DNA of 64,000 nucleotides, taken from NCBI RefSeq assembly GCF_001895045.1, contig NZ_BDAM01000008.1, positions 215,967-279,966 on the forward strand, read 5' to 3'. Positions 24,643-33,693 of this stretch are shown piece after piece (the stretch's first letter is position 1; each line of letters begins with the position of its first letter). The notes under the pieces were generated by a model. That model did no database searches, was not told where the DNA came from, and saw only the letters and a program-made list of their open reading frames with translations. The translations under genes and the position numbers were made by a program. Source of the stretch: Rhodococcus coprophilus NBRC 100603 (GTDB lineage Bacteria > Actinomycetota > Actinomycetes > Mycobacteriales > Mycobacteriaceae).

Positions 24643-24718
24643 GGTGACTACCTGGTATTCGCCGGCCGCTCGCGGTCGGAGAATGCTGTGGTCGACGAGC
24701 GGCTAGCGGGTAGCCACC

Positions 24719-26464
24719 TCACATGTCCGAAGATAACTCAATTTCAGACCACCTCCTTCCTCGTGTACCAGCGAAGGTACGCCCGGCATCGGCGGTCGGC
24801 AACGTATTTTTCTCGACGTGCACCACGGCGTCCGCTGCGGTGTCCGGAGGCAGCTGATGCGTCACCACCACGACGGTGCGTGCCGGGTCGACGAGTCCGG
24901 CGTTGCGGTCCAGAAGGCGGCGTTGCAACTGCGCTCCGTCGTCCGCGTCGAGATGTTCGGCCGGTTCGTCGAGCAGCAGTATCTGCGCAGGTGAGAGCAG
25001 CGCACGCGCAAGCAGGAGTCGTCGGCGCTGGCCTCCGGAGAGTGCTCGCGCGCCCGAATCGAGCACGGTGTGGACGCCGTCCGGCAACGCTGCGATCCAG
25101 GGGCCGAGCCCCACTGCGTCGAGCATCGCGGACGCCTCCGCCTCGTCGATGTCGCCGCGCGCCACACGCAGGTTCTCGAGCACGGACGTGCCGAAGATGT
25201 GCGCGTCCTCGGCGAAGAACCCCACACGACGGCGCAGCGCTTCGGGATCGAGTTCGGCGAGCGGCACTCCGTCGAGCGTCACGCTTCCGGAGACCGGAGT
25301 GAGCAACCCTGCCAGGGTCATGAGGGTGGTGGTCTTGCCGCTGCCGCTCGCCCCGACCAGGGCCACGCGGGCACCGGGGGGCAGGTCGAGGCTCACGGGA
25401 CTGGTAGCAGCGCCGCCTGGCCATCCGCTGCGCACAGCGTCCGCGCGCAGCCGGCCGGGGCCGTCGACAACCTTGTCGCCCCGCGGGACTGGCCGGTCGG
25501 CCCGGTCGAGCAGGTCGTCGATTCGCCGAGCCGCGATCCGCGCCCGCACGAGGGTCTGCGCGGCCGCGGGCAGCACCGAGGTCGCTTCGAACGCCGCGAG
25601 CGGAAGCAGCACGAGCACCCCGAGCGTGGTGGGGCTCATCGCGTCCGGACCGGAACCGAACACGGTGATGCCGATGAGCAGTGCCCCGAGGACACTCGCT
25701 CCGACCGCGAGCGGCGCGGCGGCGTCGGCGAACGCCGAGGGCACGGCGGATCGGTCGATCGCGCGCACTGCGGCGACACCCGACGAACGCGCGCGGCGCG
25801 TGGCACGGTCGAGTTGCCCGGACACCCGCAGTTCCGCGGCGTGATCGAGAACGGTGACCGCGTCGTGGGTGAAGCGGTTGCGCGCGGCATCGCTGTCCGT
25901 CTCCGCCTGCGTGGCGGCACGAGCAGACAGCCACGGAGCGAGCACCCCCGCGACGAGCAATGCGACGGCGAGCACGACCCCTGCGGCCGGGACGATCACC
26001 GCGAGGGTGACGACGGCGGCGAGAGAGAGCACGACCGCGACGGCGATCGGGACCAGCGCCCGCACCACGACGTCACCGAGCGCATCGACGTCTGCTCCGG
26101 TGCGGGCGAGCAGATCTCCACGTCGCAGTCCCGCCGACGCCGCGGGGTCTCCGTCGGCGAGACGCTGATACAGCCGCGCACGTGCGGATGTCATTCCCCG
26201 CAAGGCGGTTTCGTGTGTCGCGAGGCGTTCGAGGTACCGGAAGAGTCCGCGTGCGACGCCCAGTGCACGCACCGCGACGACCGCGACCGTCAGATCGAGC
26301 ACCGGGGGCATCTCCCACGCCCTGATGATCAGCCACGCCGACAGTCCGGACAGCAGAAGTGCACTGCCGAGCGTCGCGACGCCCGCCAGAATCGCCCGGG
26401 CCACCCGGCGCGGTTCGAGTTCGAGAAGGGTCATTGCCCGGCGCAGGTCGGACGTAGCACTCAT
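24719..26464 (-). CDS. cydC: Thiol reductant ABC exporter subunit CydC
   Basis: This 581-residue half-transporter has six N-terminal membrane helices (about 25-310) and a C-terminal ABC ATPase with Walker A GASGSGKTT, signature LSGGQRRR and Walker B ILLLDEPAEHLD. With CydD it exports cysteine and glutathione-type reductants to the outer side of the membrane and is needed to assemble cytochrome bd. ATG at 26464 overlaps the cydD stop (ATGA); the longer upstream frame is only read-through of cydD. It is the last gene of the cydA-B-D-C operon. Confidence 0.93.
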   Translation of the reverse strand: MSATSDLRRAMTLLELEPRRVARAILAGVATLGSALLLSGLSAWLIIRAWEMPPVLDLTVAVVAVRALGVARGLFRYLERLATHETALRGMTSARARLYQRLADGDPAASAGLRRGDLLARTGADVDALGDVVVRALVPIAVAVVLSLAAVVTLAVIVPAAGVVLAVALLVAGVLAPWLSARAATQAETDSDAARNRFTHDAVTVLDHAAELRVSGQLDRATRRARSSGVAAVRAIDRSAVPSAFADAAAPLAVGASVLGALLIGITVFGSGPDAMSPTTLGVLVLLPLAAFEATSVLPAAAQTLVRARIAARRIDDLLDRADRPVPRGDKVVDGPGRLRADAVRSGWPGGAATSPVSLDLPPGARVALVGASGSGKTTTLMTLAGLLTPVSGSVTLDGVPLAELDPEALRRRVGFFAEDAHIFGTSVLENLRVARGDIDEAEASAMLDAVGLGPWIAALPDGVHTVLDSGARALSGGQRRRLLLARALLSPAQILLLDEPAEHLDADDGAQLQRRLLDRNAGLVDPARTVVVVTHQLPPDTAADAVVHVEKNTLPTADAGRTFAGTRGRRWSEIELSSDM

Positions 26465-28188
26465 GACGCCACTTCCCGGTGAACCTCGACGATGCGGTCG
26501 GCGATGGCGAGCAGACTCGGCCGGTGAGCCACGACGACCACCGTGCGACCTTCGCGGGCGCGTGCGCGCAGGCCGTCGAGCACCGTCGCCTCGGTCTCCG
26601 GGTCGAGGTGCGCGGTGGGCTCGTCGAGCAACAACACCGGGCGGGGCGACGCGAGCGTGCGGGTCAGGGCGAGTCGTTGCCGCTGTCCCAGCGACAATCC
26701 GGTTCCGCCGGCGCCGACCACGGTGTCCCACCGGTTCGGCAACTCCGCCAGAACTGTGTCGAATCCTGTTGCTGCGCACACTCTGTCGAGCGCAGGAGAT
26801 TCGGGGTCGACGCCAGTCAACCGAAGATTGTCCGCGAGCGGGCCCGGCAGCAGCACCGGGTGCTGCGGGAGCCAGGCCACCTCACCCCACCACGACTCGT
26901 CGCCCGTGACAGGGCGTCCGTCCACGGTGATGGTTCCTTCGGAGAGATCGGTCAGCCCGAGAAGGGCGAGCAAGGCGGTGGATTTCCCGGAGCCGTTCTC
27001 ACCGGTCAGGACGGTGATCTCACCGGGTCGGCACACCGCGTCGAGTCGGTGCGGAGCGCAGCCGTCGCGACCGGCGACGCCCACTCCCCGGAAGACGATT
27101 TCGTGCCCGCCTGCGACGGGTTCGTCACGTCGTTCGTCCGGATTCGTTGCCGACGACGCGTGTTCGGTGACGGTTCGCCGCTGAGGGGCGACGGCCAGGA
27201 TCGCGAATGCTCGTTCCGCTGCGGCGGTGCCGTTCTCCGCGGCGTGGAACTTGGCTCCGACGGTGCGGAGCGGGAAATATGCCTCCGGCGCGAGGATCAG
27301 AGCGATGATGCCGGCTTCCAGCGGCATTCCGCCGTAGACCAGTCGCATGCCGATCGTCACCGCGACGAGAGCCACCGAGAGCGTTGCAAGAAATTCCAGC
27401 ACCGTGCCGGACAGGAACGCCACGCGCAGCGCCGACATGGTGGTGCGCCGGTGATCCTCCCCGAGTTCGCGCACCCGTTCGGCGGGACCTTGCTCGCGGC
27501 CGAGCGCGCGCAAGGTGGGCAGTCCGGCGACCAGGTCGAGCAACTGGGACGAGAGGGTGGTCATCGCGTCGAGCGTGCGGTCGGCTTTGCCCTTGGTGAG
27601 CAGTCCGATGAGGATCATGAAGATCGGGATCAGCGGCAGGGTGACGACGATGATGATCGCCGACGTGAGGTCGTGCAGGGCGATGACGACGATCGTGACC
27701 GGTGTGAGCACGACGGCGAGCACCAGCGCCGGCAGGTAGCCGGTGAGGTAGTCGCGCAGGCCGTCGAGGCCCCGGGTCAGGACCGTGGCGATCTCGTCGC
27801 GGCGCGGATCGAGTTCACGGGGCGGCAGCGTGGCGGCCGCGTCGAGAACTTCGCTTTCGAGTTCGGCGATGACCCGGCTCGCCGAACGGTGCGCGTACCG
27901 GGAGTGCAGCCAGGTGGCGACCGCACGAACGGCCACGGCCCCGGCGAGGACGGTGAGTTCGGTGCGCCAGTCGCCTAGGTTGCGAGCGTCGGTGGTGATG
28001 ACCCCTGCCAGCACGGTGCCGATCATCAGTGCGCTGACGACCACCATCACGACGTCGACCAGCGACGTCAGAACCGTGAGGACGAGGTATCCGCGTGCCG
28101 ATGCCGAGTAGCGCCACAGCCGGGGGTCGATCGGTCCCCGCCGGCGCTTCTCGGCGCCGGCGGGGACGGTGACAGCGGCAGCCGTCAC
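26461..28188 (-). CDS. cydD: Thiol reductant ABC exporter subunit CydD
   Basis: This 575-residue half-transporter has a membrane domain (about 25-315), then an ABC ATPase with Walker A TGENGSGKST, signature LSLGQRQRLALTR and Walker B PVLLLDEPTAHLD. It pairs with CydC. GTG at 28188 overlaps the cydB stop by 4 bp (GTGA), so the four cyd genes are tightly coupled. The longer open frame upstream lies inside cydB and is not coding. In mycobacteria the order cydA-B-D-C is the same. Confidence 0.93.
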   Translation of the reverse strand: MTAAAVTVPAGAEKRRRGPIDPRLWRYSASARGYLVLTVLTSLVDVVMVVVSALMIGTVLAGVITTDARNLGDWRTELTVLAGAVAVRAVATWLHSRYAHRSASRVIAELESEVLDAAATLPPRELDPRRDEIATVLTRGLDGLRDYLTGYLPALVLAVVLTPVTIVVIALHDLTSAIIIVVTLPLIPIFMILIGLLTKGKADRTLDAMTTLSSQLLDLVAGLPTLRALGREQGPAERVRELGEDHRRTTMSALRVAFLSGTVLEFLATLSVALVAVTIGMRLVYGGMPLEAGIIALILAPEAYFPLRTVGAKFHAAENGTAAAERAFAILAVAPQRRTVTEHASSATNPDERRDEPVAGGHEIVFRGVGVAGRDGCAPHRLDAVCRPGEITVLTGENGSGKSTALLALLGLTDLSEGTITVDGRPVTGDESWWGEVAWLPQHPVLLPGPLADNLRLTGVDPESPALDRVCAATGFDTVLAELPNRWDTVVGAGGTGLSLGQRQRLALTRTLASPRPVLLLDEPTAHLDPETEATVLDGLRARAREGRTVVVVAHRPSLLAIADRIVEVHREVAS

Positions 28189-29222
28189 TTCGTGCCTATC
28201 TTCAATCCGATGGACGGCGGGATGTGCGACGTCGAGATCCGCTGGCGGAACACCCAGTACGTCCACCCCTGGTAGAGCAGGACCACAGGCGTGACCGCCA
28301 CGGCAGCCCACGTCATGATCTTCAGCGTGTAGGCGCTCGACGATGCGTTCTCGATGGTGAGCGACCACGCCGGATCGAGCGTGGACGGCATGACGTTCGG
28401 GAACAACACGGAGAACAGCAGCGCGATCGTCGCCGCGATGGCCACGGTGGTGAACACGAAAGCCCAGCCCTCGCGCTCGGCGGCGGCCAGCGCGACAACC
28501 GCGAGCAGTGCGGCCGCAGCGACTGCGACGAGGATCAGCGTCCACGTCTTGCCGTAGGCGAGCTGGGTCCACACCACGAACGCCCCCGCGACCAGAACGG
28601 TCGGGATGGACAGCCGGCGCGACAGCTTCACCGCGTCGGTGCGGATGTCACCGGAGGTCTTCAGCGCGATGAACACCGCGCCGTGCAACGCGAACACCAG
28701 GGCCGTGGTGGCACCGCCCAGGAGCGCGTACGGGTTGAGGAGCGCGAAGAAGCCGCCCACGTACTGCTTGTCGGCGTCGATCGCCACGCCGCGCACGATG
28801 TTCGCGAACGCCACGCCCCACAGCACCGCCGGCACCCAGGAGCCGAAGATGATGCCCCAGTCGCAGCGGCGACGCCATACCGGATCGTCGATCTTGCCGC
28901 GCCACTCGATCGCGCAGACGCGCACGATCAGCGCCAGCAGGATCAGCAGCAACGGAAGGTAGAACCCGGAGAACAGGGTTGCGTACCACTCGGGGAACGC
29001 GGCGAACAAGGCACCGCCGGCGGTGATGAGCCACACTTCGTTGCCGTCCCACACCGGCCCGATGGTGTTGAGCAGCACACGCCGACGGGTGTCCGCGCTC
29101 TCGGTCTTACCGCGGCCGAGCACAGGGAAATGCATACCGACACCGAAGTCGAAGCCTTCGAGGATGAAGTATCCCGTGAACAGAACCGCGATCAGGATGA
29201 ACCAGACTTCTTGGAGTCCCAT
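28185..29222 (-). CDS. cydB: Cytochrome bd oxidase subunit II
   Basis: This 345-residue membrane protein has about nine helices and the N-terminal signature LEGFDFGVGM. Together with CydA it forms the high-affinity menaquinol oxidase used at low oxygen and under nitric oxide, sulfide or peroxide stress. It starts 12 bp after cydA, and the stop overlaps cydD. Confidence 0.95.
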   Translation of the reverse strand: MGLQEVWFILIAVLFTGYFILEGFDFGVGMHFPVLGRGKTESADTRRRVLLNTIGPVWDGNEVWLITAGGALFAAFPEWYATLFSGFYLPLLLILLALIVRVCAIEWRGKIDDPVWRRRCDWGIIFGSWVPAVLWGVAFANIVRGVAIDADKQYVGGFFALLNPYALLGGATTALVFALHGAVFIALKTSGDIRTDAVKLSRRLSIPTVLVAGAFVVWTQLAYGKTWTLILVAVAAAALLAVVALAAAEREGWAFVFTTVAIAATIALLFSVLFPNVMPSTLDPAWSLTIENASSSAYTLKIMTWAAVAVTPVVLLYQGWTYWVFRQRISTSHIPPSIGLKIGTK

Positions 29223-29234
29223 CAGAGATCTCTC

Positions 29235-30737
29235 CTAGTACGCGAAGGACAACTGCTTCGGCTGTGTGTCGTCGTCGGATCCGTCGTCGGAACCGGGTGG
29301 TTGCGCGTCGTGCGGCTGCGGGCCTTCCTTCGCGTACTTACGGATCAGCCAGAACCAGACGACACCGAGTGCCGCATAGACGGCGGTGAATGCGATCAGC
29401 GACGCCAGGACGGTAGCGGGGGCATGGTCGGAGACACCCTGTTCGACGGTGAGCCGGATCATGTCCACTCCCGTGGGGTTCGGGTGCACGACCCAGGGCT
29501 GACGCCCCATCTCGGTGAAGATCCAGCCCGCACTGTTCGCCAGGAACGGGGTGGGAATCGCGACGAGCGACAGCACCGAGAACCACTTCTGGTCGGGCAC
29601 GCGGCCGCGTCTCGTCACCCACAATCCCGCGAGTGCGAGTGCGGCGGAGCCGGCGGCGAGGCCGATCATCGCGCGGAAGGACCAGTAGGTGACGAACAGG
29701 TTGGGGGTGTAGTTGCCCGGGCCGAACTGTTCCTCGTACTGCGCCTGGAGGTCTTCGACACCCTGCAGCGTCACGCCCGAGAATTCGCCCTGGGCGAGGT
29801 ACGGCAGCACGTAGGGCACCTCGAGCACGTGGACGACGCCGTCACAGTTGTTGTGCGTGCCGAGCGTCAGAATCGAGAAGTTCGGGTCAGTTTCGGTGTT
29901 GCACAACGACTCTGCCGAGGCCATCTTCATCGGCTGCTGCTCGAACATCAGCTTTGCCTGGATGTCTCCGGTGACGAACAGGGCGACACCCGAGATGAGC
30001 ATCACCACCAGGCCGAGACGCGTCACCGGGCGGAACAGTCCCCGGGCGTCGTTCTCGAGTCGCTGGGCTTCCTCCGGCTCGGACGACCTGATCTGCTTGG
30101 CACGTCGCATGTTTCGTACCATCCACCAACCGCCGATGCCGGCGATGAATGTGGCGGCAGTGAGGAACCCACCGGCCACGGCGTGCGGATATGCCGCCAG
30201 CGCGGTGTTGTTGGTGAGCAGTTCCCAGATACTCGTCAGCTCGGCGCGCCCGGTTTCCGGGTTGTAGGTCGCGCCGACCGGATGCTGCATGAACGAGTTG
30301 GCAACGATGATGAAGTACGCGGAGGCGTTCACACCGATGGCGACGAGCCAGATGGTCGCCAGGTGGACGAGTTTGGGCAGGCGCGACCAGCCGAAGATCC
30401 ACAGTCCGAGGAAGGTGGATTCCAGGAAGAAGGCCACCAGGCCCTCGAGGGCGAGTGGTGCCCCGAAGACGTCACCGACGAACCGAGAGTATTCGCTCCA
30501 GTTCATGCCGAACTGGAACTCCTGCACGATGCCGGTGGCGACGCCGAGCGCGAAGTTGATCAGGAACATTTTCCCGAAGAACTTGGTGAGCCGGTACCAG
30601 TGATCCTTCTTGGTCACCACCCACATCGTCTGCATGATCGCGACCAGCGGCGCGAGACCGATGGTGAGCGGGACGAGGATGAAGTGATACACCGTCGTGA
30701 TCCCGAACTGCCACCGGGACAGATCCAAGACATCCAT
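29235..30737 (-). CDS. cydA: Cytochrome bd oxidase subunit I
   Basis: The 500-residue subunit carries hemes b558, b595 and d. Typical features are the N-terminal LSRWQFGITTVYHFILVPLTIGLA, the segment GIVQEFQFGMNWSEYSRFVGDVFGAPLA with conserved acidic residues, and the short Q-loop around GRQPWVV. The C-terminal tail is acidic and probably cytoplasmic. ATG at 30737 is chosen because it begins at the family start and has GGAG just upstream; an open frame extends further upstream. A BlaI-type palindrome lies about 105 bp upstream. Confidence 0.95.
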   Translation of the reverse strand: MDVLDLSRWQFGITTVYHFILVPLTIGLAPLVAIMQTMWVVTKKDHWYRLTKFFGKMFLINFALGVATGIVQEFQFGMNWSEYSRFVGDVFGAPLALEGLVAFFLESTFLGLWIFGWSRLPKLVHLATIWLVAIGVNASAYFIIVANSFMQHPVGATYNPETGRAELTSIWELLTNNTALAAYPHAVAGGFLTAATFIAGIGGWWMVRNMRRAKQIRSSEPEEAQRLENDARGLFRPVTRLGLVVMLISGVALFVTGDIQAKLMFEQQPMKMASAESLCNTETDPNFSILTLGTHNNCDGVVHVLEVPYVLPYLAQGEFSGVTLQGVEDLQAQYEEQFGPGNYTPNLFVTYWSFRAMIGLAAGSAALALAGLWVTRRGRVPDQKWFSVLSLVAIPTPFLANSAGWIFTEMGRQPWVVHPNPTGVDMIRLTVEQGVSDHAPATVLASLIAFTAVYAALGVVWFWLIRKYAKEGPQPHDAQPPGSDDGSDDDTQPKQLSFAY

Positions 30738-30841
30738 TGCCACTCCGAGGTAAGGCCCGAATACGAGGAAGTCCGGATGCAGGGCGCGGGTCGCTCCTAT
30801 TCCCGGACACATGGCCGCGCAGAAAGCACCACTCGGCCCTG

Positions 30842-30860
30842 TTACTACGAAATGTAGTAA
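30842..30860. promoter_or_regulatory. BlaI/MecI-like operator upstream of cydA
   Basis: TTACTAC-GAAAT-GTAGTAA is a perfect 7-bp inverted repeat. Its TACTAC...GTAGTA core matches operators of BlaI/MecI/CopY-type winged-helix repressors. It is the only such palindrome noticed in the pabC-cydA gap and is properly placed to control cydABDC. No blaI-like gene is in the window. Confidence 0.6.
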
Positions 30861-31000
30861 AGGTTTCGGGGTCCGGCCAGCGGCCGTGTCGTCGGACACA
30901 CAAGATCCATCTCACACTACGCCGCGAAGGTGGTTCTCTCCACGAAAAATTGGTGCAATTGTGCCTTTCGGCGCAGGTAGAAGGGCCTTTCTGCCTTCAC

Positions 31001-31855
31001 TCAGGGCGCGGCGTCCACGGCCTTGTCGACCAATTCCTCAACCGTGCCGACGAGTGAACCCACCGACAGCGGGTGCCCGTCGAGCGTGTGCACCCGGGCG
31101 GCGCGCGCCACACTCGAAACAAGCCACACTCCGTCCGCCACGATCAGGTCGGCGGGACGCAACGGCTCGTAGCGCACGGAGAAGTCGTAGTCTCCCGCGA
31201 GGTCGAACAGCGCCCGCTGCGTGGTGCCCGGCAGGACACCCATCTCGGGGGGCGGAGTGAGAAGGGTGCGTCCCCGTGCGATCACGACCGTCGACCGGGG
31301 ACCTTCGAGCACGTACCTCTCACTGCTCGTATAGATCACATCGTCGACGCCCAGCGCCTCCGCGTGACGCAAAGCCGCCATGTTCGTCGCATAGGACAAG
31401 GTCTTGGCCCCGACTAGCTGCCACGGGGCGGTCCGCGCGATGTCGACGGAGAATCCGCGTTCGAGTGTCACCACCGACACGCCCTCGCGGCGAGTCCGCT
31501 GCACCCGCTCGGGGACTTCGGTCACCAAGAGGAACGCCGTCGGCGAGCCGGCCCCTTCACGACCGCGCGTGTAGATGAGCCGGAGGATCCCCTCCCGGTC
31601 GCTGCCCCACTCCTCCGCAGCGAGGTCGACTGCTGCGCGCCACTCCTCGGGGTCGGGTTCGGGGAGGTCGAGGGCATCTGCGGACGCGGCCAGCCGGGCA
31701 AGGTGCAGTTCGACCGCGCATGCGCGTCCCCCGCGCACGAGCAGCGTCTCGAACACCCCGTCGCCCCGCAGGACTCCGATGTCGTCTGCGTGGACCAGAG
31801 GCGCATCGGGGTCCCGCGCCTCACCGTCCAGCGTCATCAGCACCCGGTCAGCCAT
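31001..31855 (-). CDS. pabC: Aminodeoxychorismate lyase (class IV aminotransferase fold)
   Basis: The 284-residue PLP enzyme converts 4-amino-4-deoxychorismate to p-aminobenzoate and pyruvate for folate synthesis. The class IV fold is clear from RGDGVFETLLV near the N-terminus, the PLP lysine in LVGAKTLSYATN, and a GVLPGTTQRALF phosphate-binding segment. A branched-chain or D-amino acid aminotransferase cannot be excluded by sequence alone. Its position next to ygfZ, a folate-binding protein, supports PabC; the mycobacterial equivalent is Rv0812. Transcribed divergently from ygfZ. Confidence 0.82.
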   Translation of the reverse strand: MADRVLMTLDGEARDPDAPLVHADDIGVLRGDGVFETLLVRGGRACAVELHLARLAASADALDLPEPDPEEWRAAVDLAAEEWGSDREGILRLIYTRGREGAGSPTAFLLVTEVPERVQRTRREGVSVVTLERGFSVDIARTAPWQLVGAKTLSYATNMAALRHAEALGVDDVIYTSSERYVLEGPRSTVVIARGRTLLTPPPEMGVLPGTTQRALFDLAGDYDFSVRYEPLRPADLIVADGVWLVSSVARAARVHTLDGHPLSVGSLVGTVEELVDKAVDAAP

Positions 31856-31909
31856 GGTCTTACCCTAGCGAGTGGCGATCCCCCGGCGACTTCCCCATAG
31901 ACTGGGAGC

Positions 31910-33040
31910 GTGACCGAGATTCCGATCGTGTCAAAGAGCCGTCTCCTCACCGTTCCCGATGCTGTCGCGTCACCCCCCGGTTCCCCCGACGAAGGCGTCG
32001 CCTGGCATTACGGCGATCCACTGGGTGAACAGCGCGCCGCACTCACCGGCGCTGCGATCGTCGACCGGTCCGACCGATTCGTCATCGCCGTCTCCGGTCC
32101 GGAACGGTTGTCGTGGCTGCACACCATTTCGAGCCAGCATGTCGCAGCGCTCCCACCCGGCAGCTCGGCCGAGAACCTCAGCCTCGACGTGAACGGCCGC
32201 GTCGAACACCACTTCGTGCTCACCGACCTGGACGACGTCACCTGGATCGACACCGAACCGGACCGCGGACCCGATCTCCTCGGGTTCCTGACCAAGATGG
32301 TGTTCTGGGCCAAGGCCGAACCGCGAGCCGGAAACGAACTGGCCGTCCTCTCACTCCTGGGGCCCGACGCAGGGAGCCCGGCGATACTCGGAGCGCTCGG
32401 CATCGACGCGCTGCCCGCGACGCCCTACGCCGCGGCCGCCTTGCCGGGCGGCGGGTTCGTCCGGCGCATGCCGTGGCCGACCGACGACTCCTACGACCTG
32501 CTGGTGCCTCGTGATCGCCTCGTCGAGATCTTCACCGCGCTCCAGTCCGCCGGCGCGCGCCCGGCGGGAACGTGGGCCTTCGAGGCGCTCCGCGTGGTCG
32601 CCCTGAGTCCCCGCATCGGCATCGACACCGACGACCGCACCATCCCGCACGAGGTGCGCTGGATCGGCGGGCCCGACGAGCACGGCGCCGTCCATCTCGA
32701 CAAGGGCTGCTACCGCGGCCAGGAGACCGTGGCGCGCGTCCACAATCTCGGCAAGCCGCCGCGCCACCTCGTGCTGCTGCACCTCGACGGATCGGCGGAC
32801 GGCCGGCCCGAGACCGGCGATGCCGTTACCGCCGAGGGCAGGACGGTCGGACGGATCGGCACCATCGTCGATCACTTCGAACTCGGCCCGATCGCGCTCG
32901 CCCTCGTCAAGCGCACGATCACGCCGGAGACACCGCTCGTCGCAGGCCCGTGCGCGGCGGCGATCGATCCCGACTCGATACCCGCAGACGACGCCGTGCA
33001 GGCCGGAAGGCAGGCCGTCGAGCGACTGCGCGGCCGGTGA
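31910..33040 (+). CDS. ygfZ: Folate-binding Fe-S maintenance protein YgfZ/GcvT-like
   Basis: The 376-residue tetrahydrofolate-binding protein of the GcvT fold contains the defining YgfZ motif KGCYRGQE with its conserved Cys. YgfZ helps maintain or repair certain Fe-S enzymes. GTG at 31910 is preceded by TAGACT (31898-31903) with exactly 6 bases between, so the transcript is probably leaderless. The stop overlaps the MOSC gene start (GTGA), giving a three-gene operon with MOSC and asparaginase genes. Confidence 0.9.
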   Translation: MTEIPIVSKSRLLTVPDAVASPPGSPDEGVAWHYGDPLGEQRAALTGAAIVDRSDRFVIAVSGPERLSWLHTISSQHVAALPPGSSAENLSLDVNGRVEHHFVLTDLDDVTWIDTEPDRGPDLLGFLTKMVFWAKAEPRAGNELAVLSLLGPDAGSPAILGALGIDALPATPYAAAALPGGGFVRRMPWPTDDSYDLLVPRDRLVEIFTALQSAGARPAGTWAFEALRVVALSPRIGIDTDDRTIPHEVRWIGGPDEHGAVHLDKGCYRGQETVARVHNLGKPPRHLVLLHLDGSADGRPETGDAVTAEGRTVGRIGTIVDHFELGPIALALVKRTITPETPLVAGPCAAAIDPDSIPADDAVQAGRQAVERLRGR

Positions 33041-33693
33041 CCACCGGCCGAGTCGACGCCGTGTGTGTCGTCCATGCCCTCCGCGACACCGGGTTGCGAC
33101 GCGTTCCGCTCACCGGCATCGACAAGCGTCCCGTCGGCGGTGCGGTCCACGTCGGCGAATCCGGCCTGGCCGGTGACCGCCAGTGCGACACCGCCTACCA
33201 CGGCGGCCGGTACAAAGCGGTCTACGCGTACGGCGAAGACGAGGCGCTGCGCTGGGCGGCCGAACTCGGCCGGGACCTTCCCGTCGGGTGGTTCGGCGAG
33301 AACCTCCGGGTGAGCGGCCTGTCGCCCACCGACGCCGTCATCGGTGAGCGGTGGCGGGTCGGCGACGACGGACTGCTGCTCGAGGTGACCGGGCCGCGCA
33401 CGCCCTGCCGCACGTTCCGCAACTGGTCCGGCGAACCGAACTGGGGGGCGCGGTTCACCGAGCGCGCGGACACCGGCGCATATCTGAAGGTCGTCACCGA
33501 AGGATCGGTGCGGGCATCCGACACGATCACCGTCGAATCCGTCCCCGGGCACGGCGTGACGGTCCGGGACCTGTTCACCGGGCGGGACCCGGAGCGACTC
33601 GCCACGATGCTCGAGCAGCAGGAAGATCTTCCGCCGAAAGTGGCGGAGAAGGCACGCCGGCGGATCGCCGGCCGGAAGGCGGAACAGCAGTGA
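33037..33693 (+). CDS. MOSC-domain protein
   Basis: The 218-residue protein has a MOSC beta-barrel (about 30-165) with AYHGGRYKAVYAYG, GWFGENLRVSG and the conserved Cys in GPRTPCRTF, the residue thought to carry sulfur or bind molybdenum cofactor. A helical tail (about 170-218), as in YiiM-like proteins, follows. YiiM-type members detoxify N-hydroxylated compounds using molybdenum cofactor; the substrate here is unknown. GTG at 33037 overlaps the ygfZ stop and the stop overlaps the asparaginase start, so all three are coupled. Confidence 0.88.
   Translation: MTTGRVDAVCVVHALRDTGLRRVPLTGIDKRPVGGAVHVGESGLAGDRQCDTAYHGGRYKAVYAYGEDEALRWAAELGRDLPVGWFGENLRVSGLSPTDAVIGERWRVGDDGLLLEVTGPRTPCRTFRNWSGEPNWGARFTERADTGAYLKVVTEGSVRASDTITVESVPGHGVTVRDLFTGRDPERLATMLEQQEDLPPKVAEKARRRIAGRKAEQQ

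Noticed and set aside
28224..30857. 877-codon plus-strand ORF opposite cydB and cydA
   Set aside because: Antisense shadow; the translation is a charged repeat-poor sequence expected from complementing membrane-helix codons.
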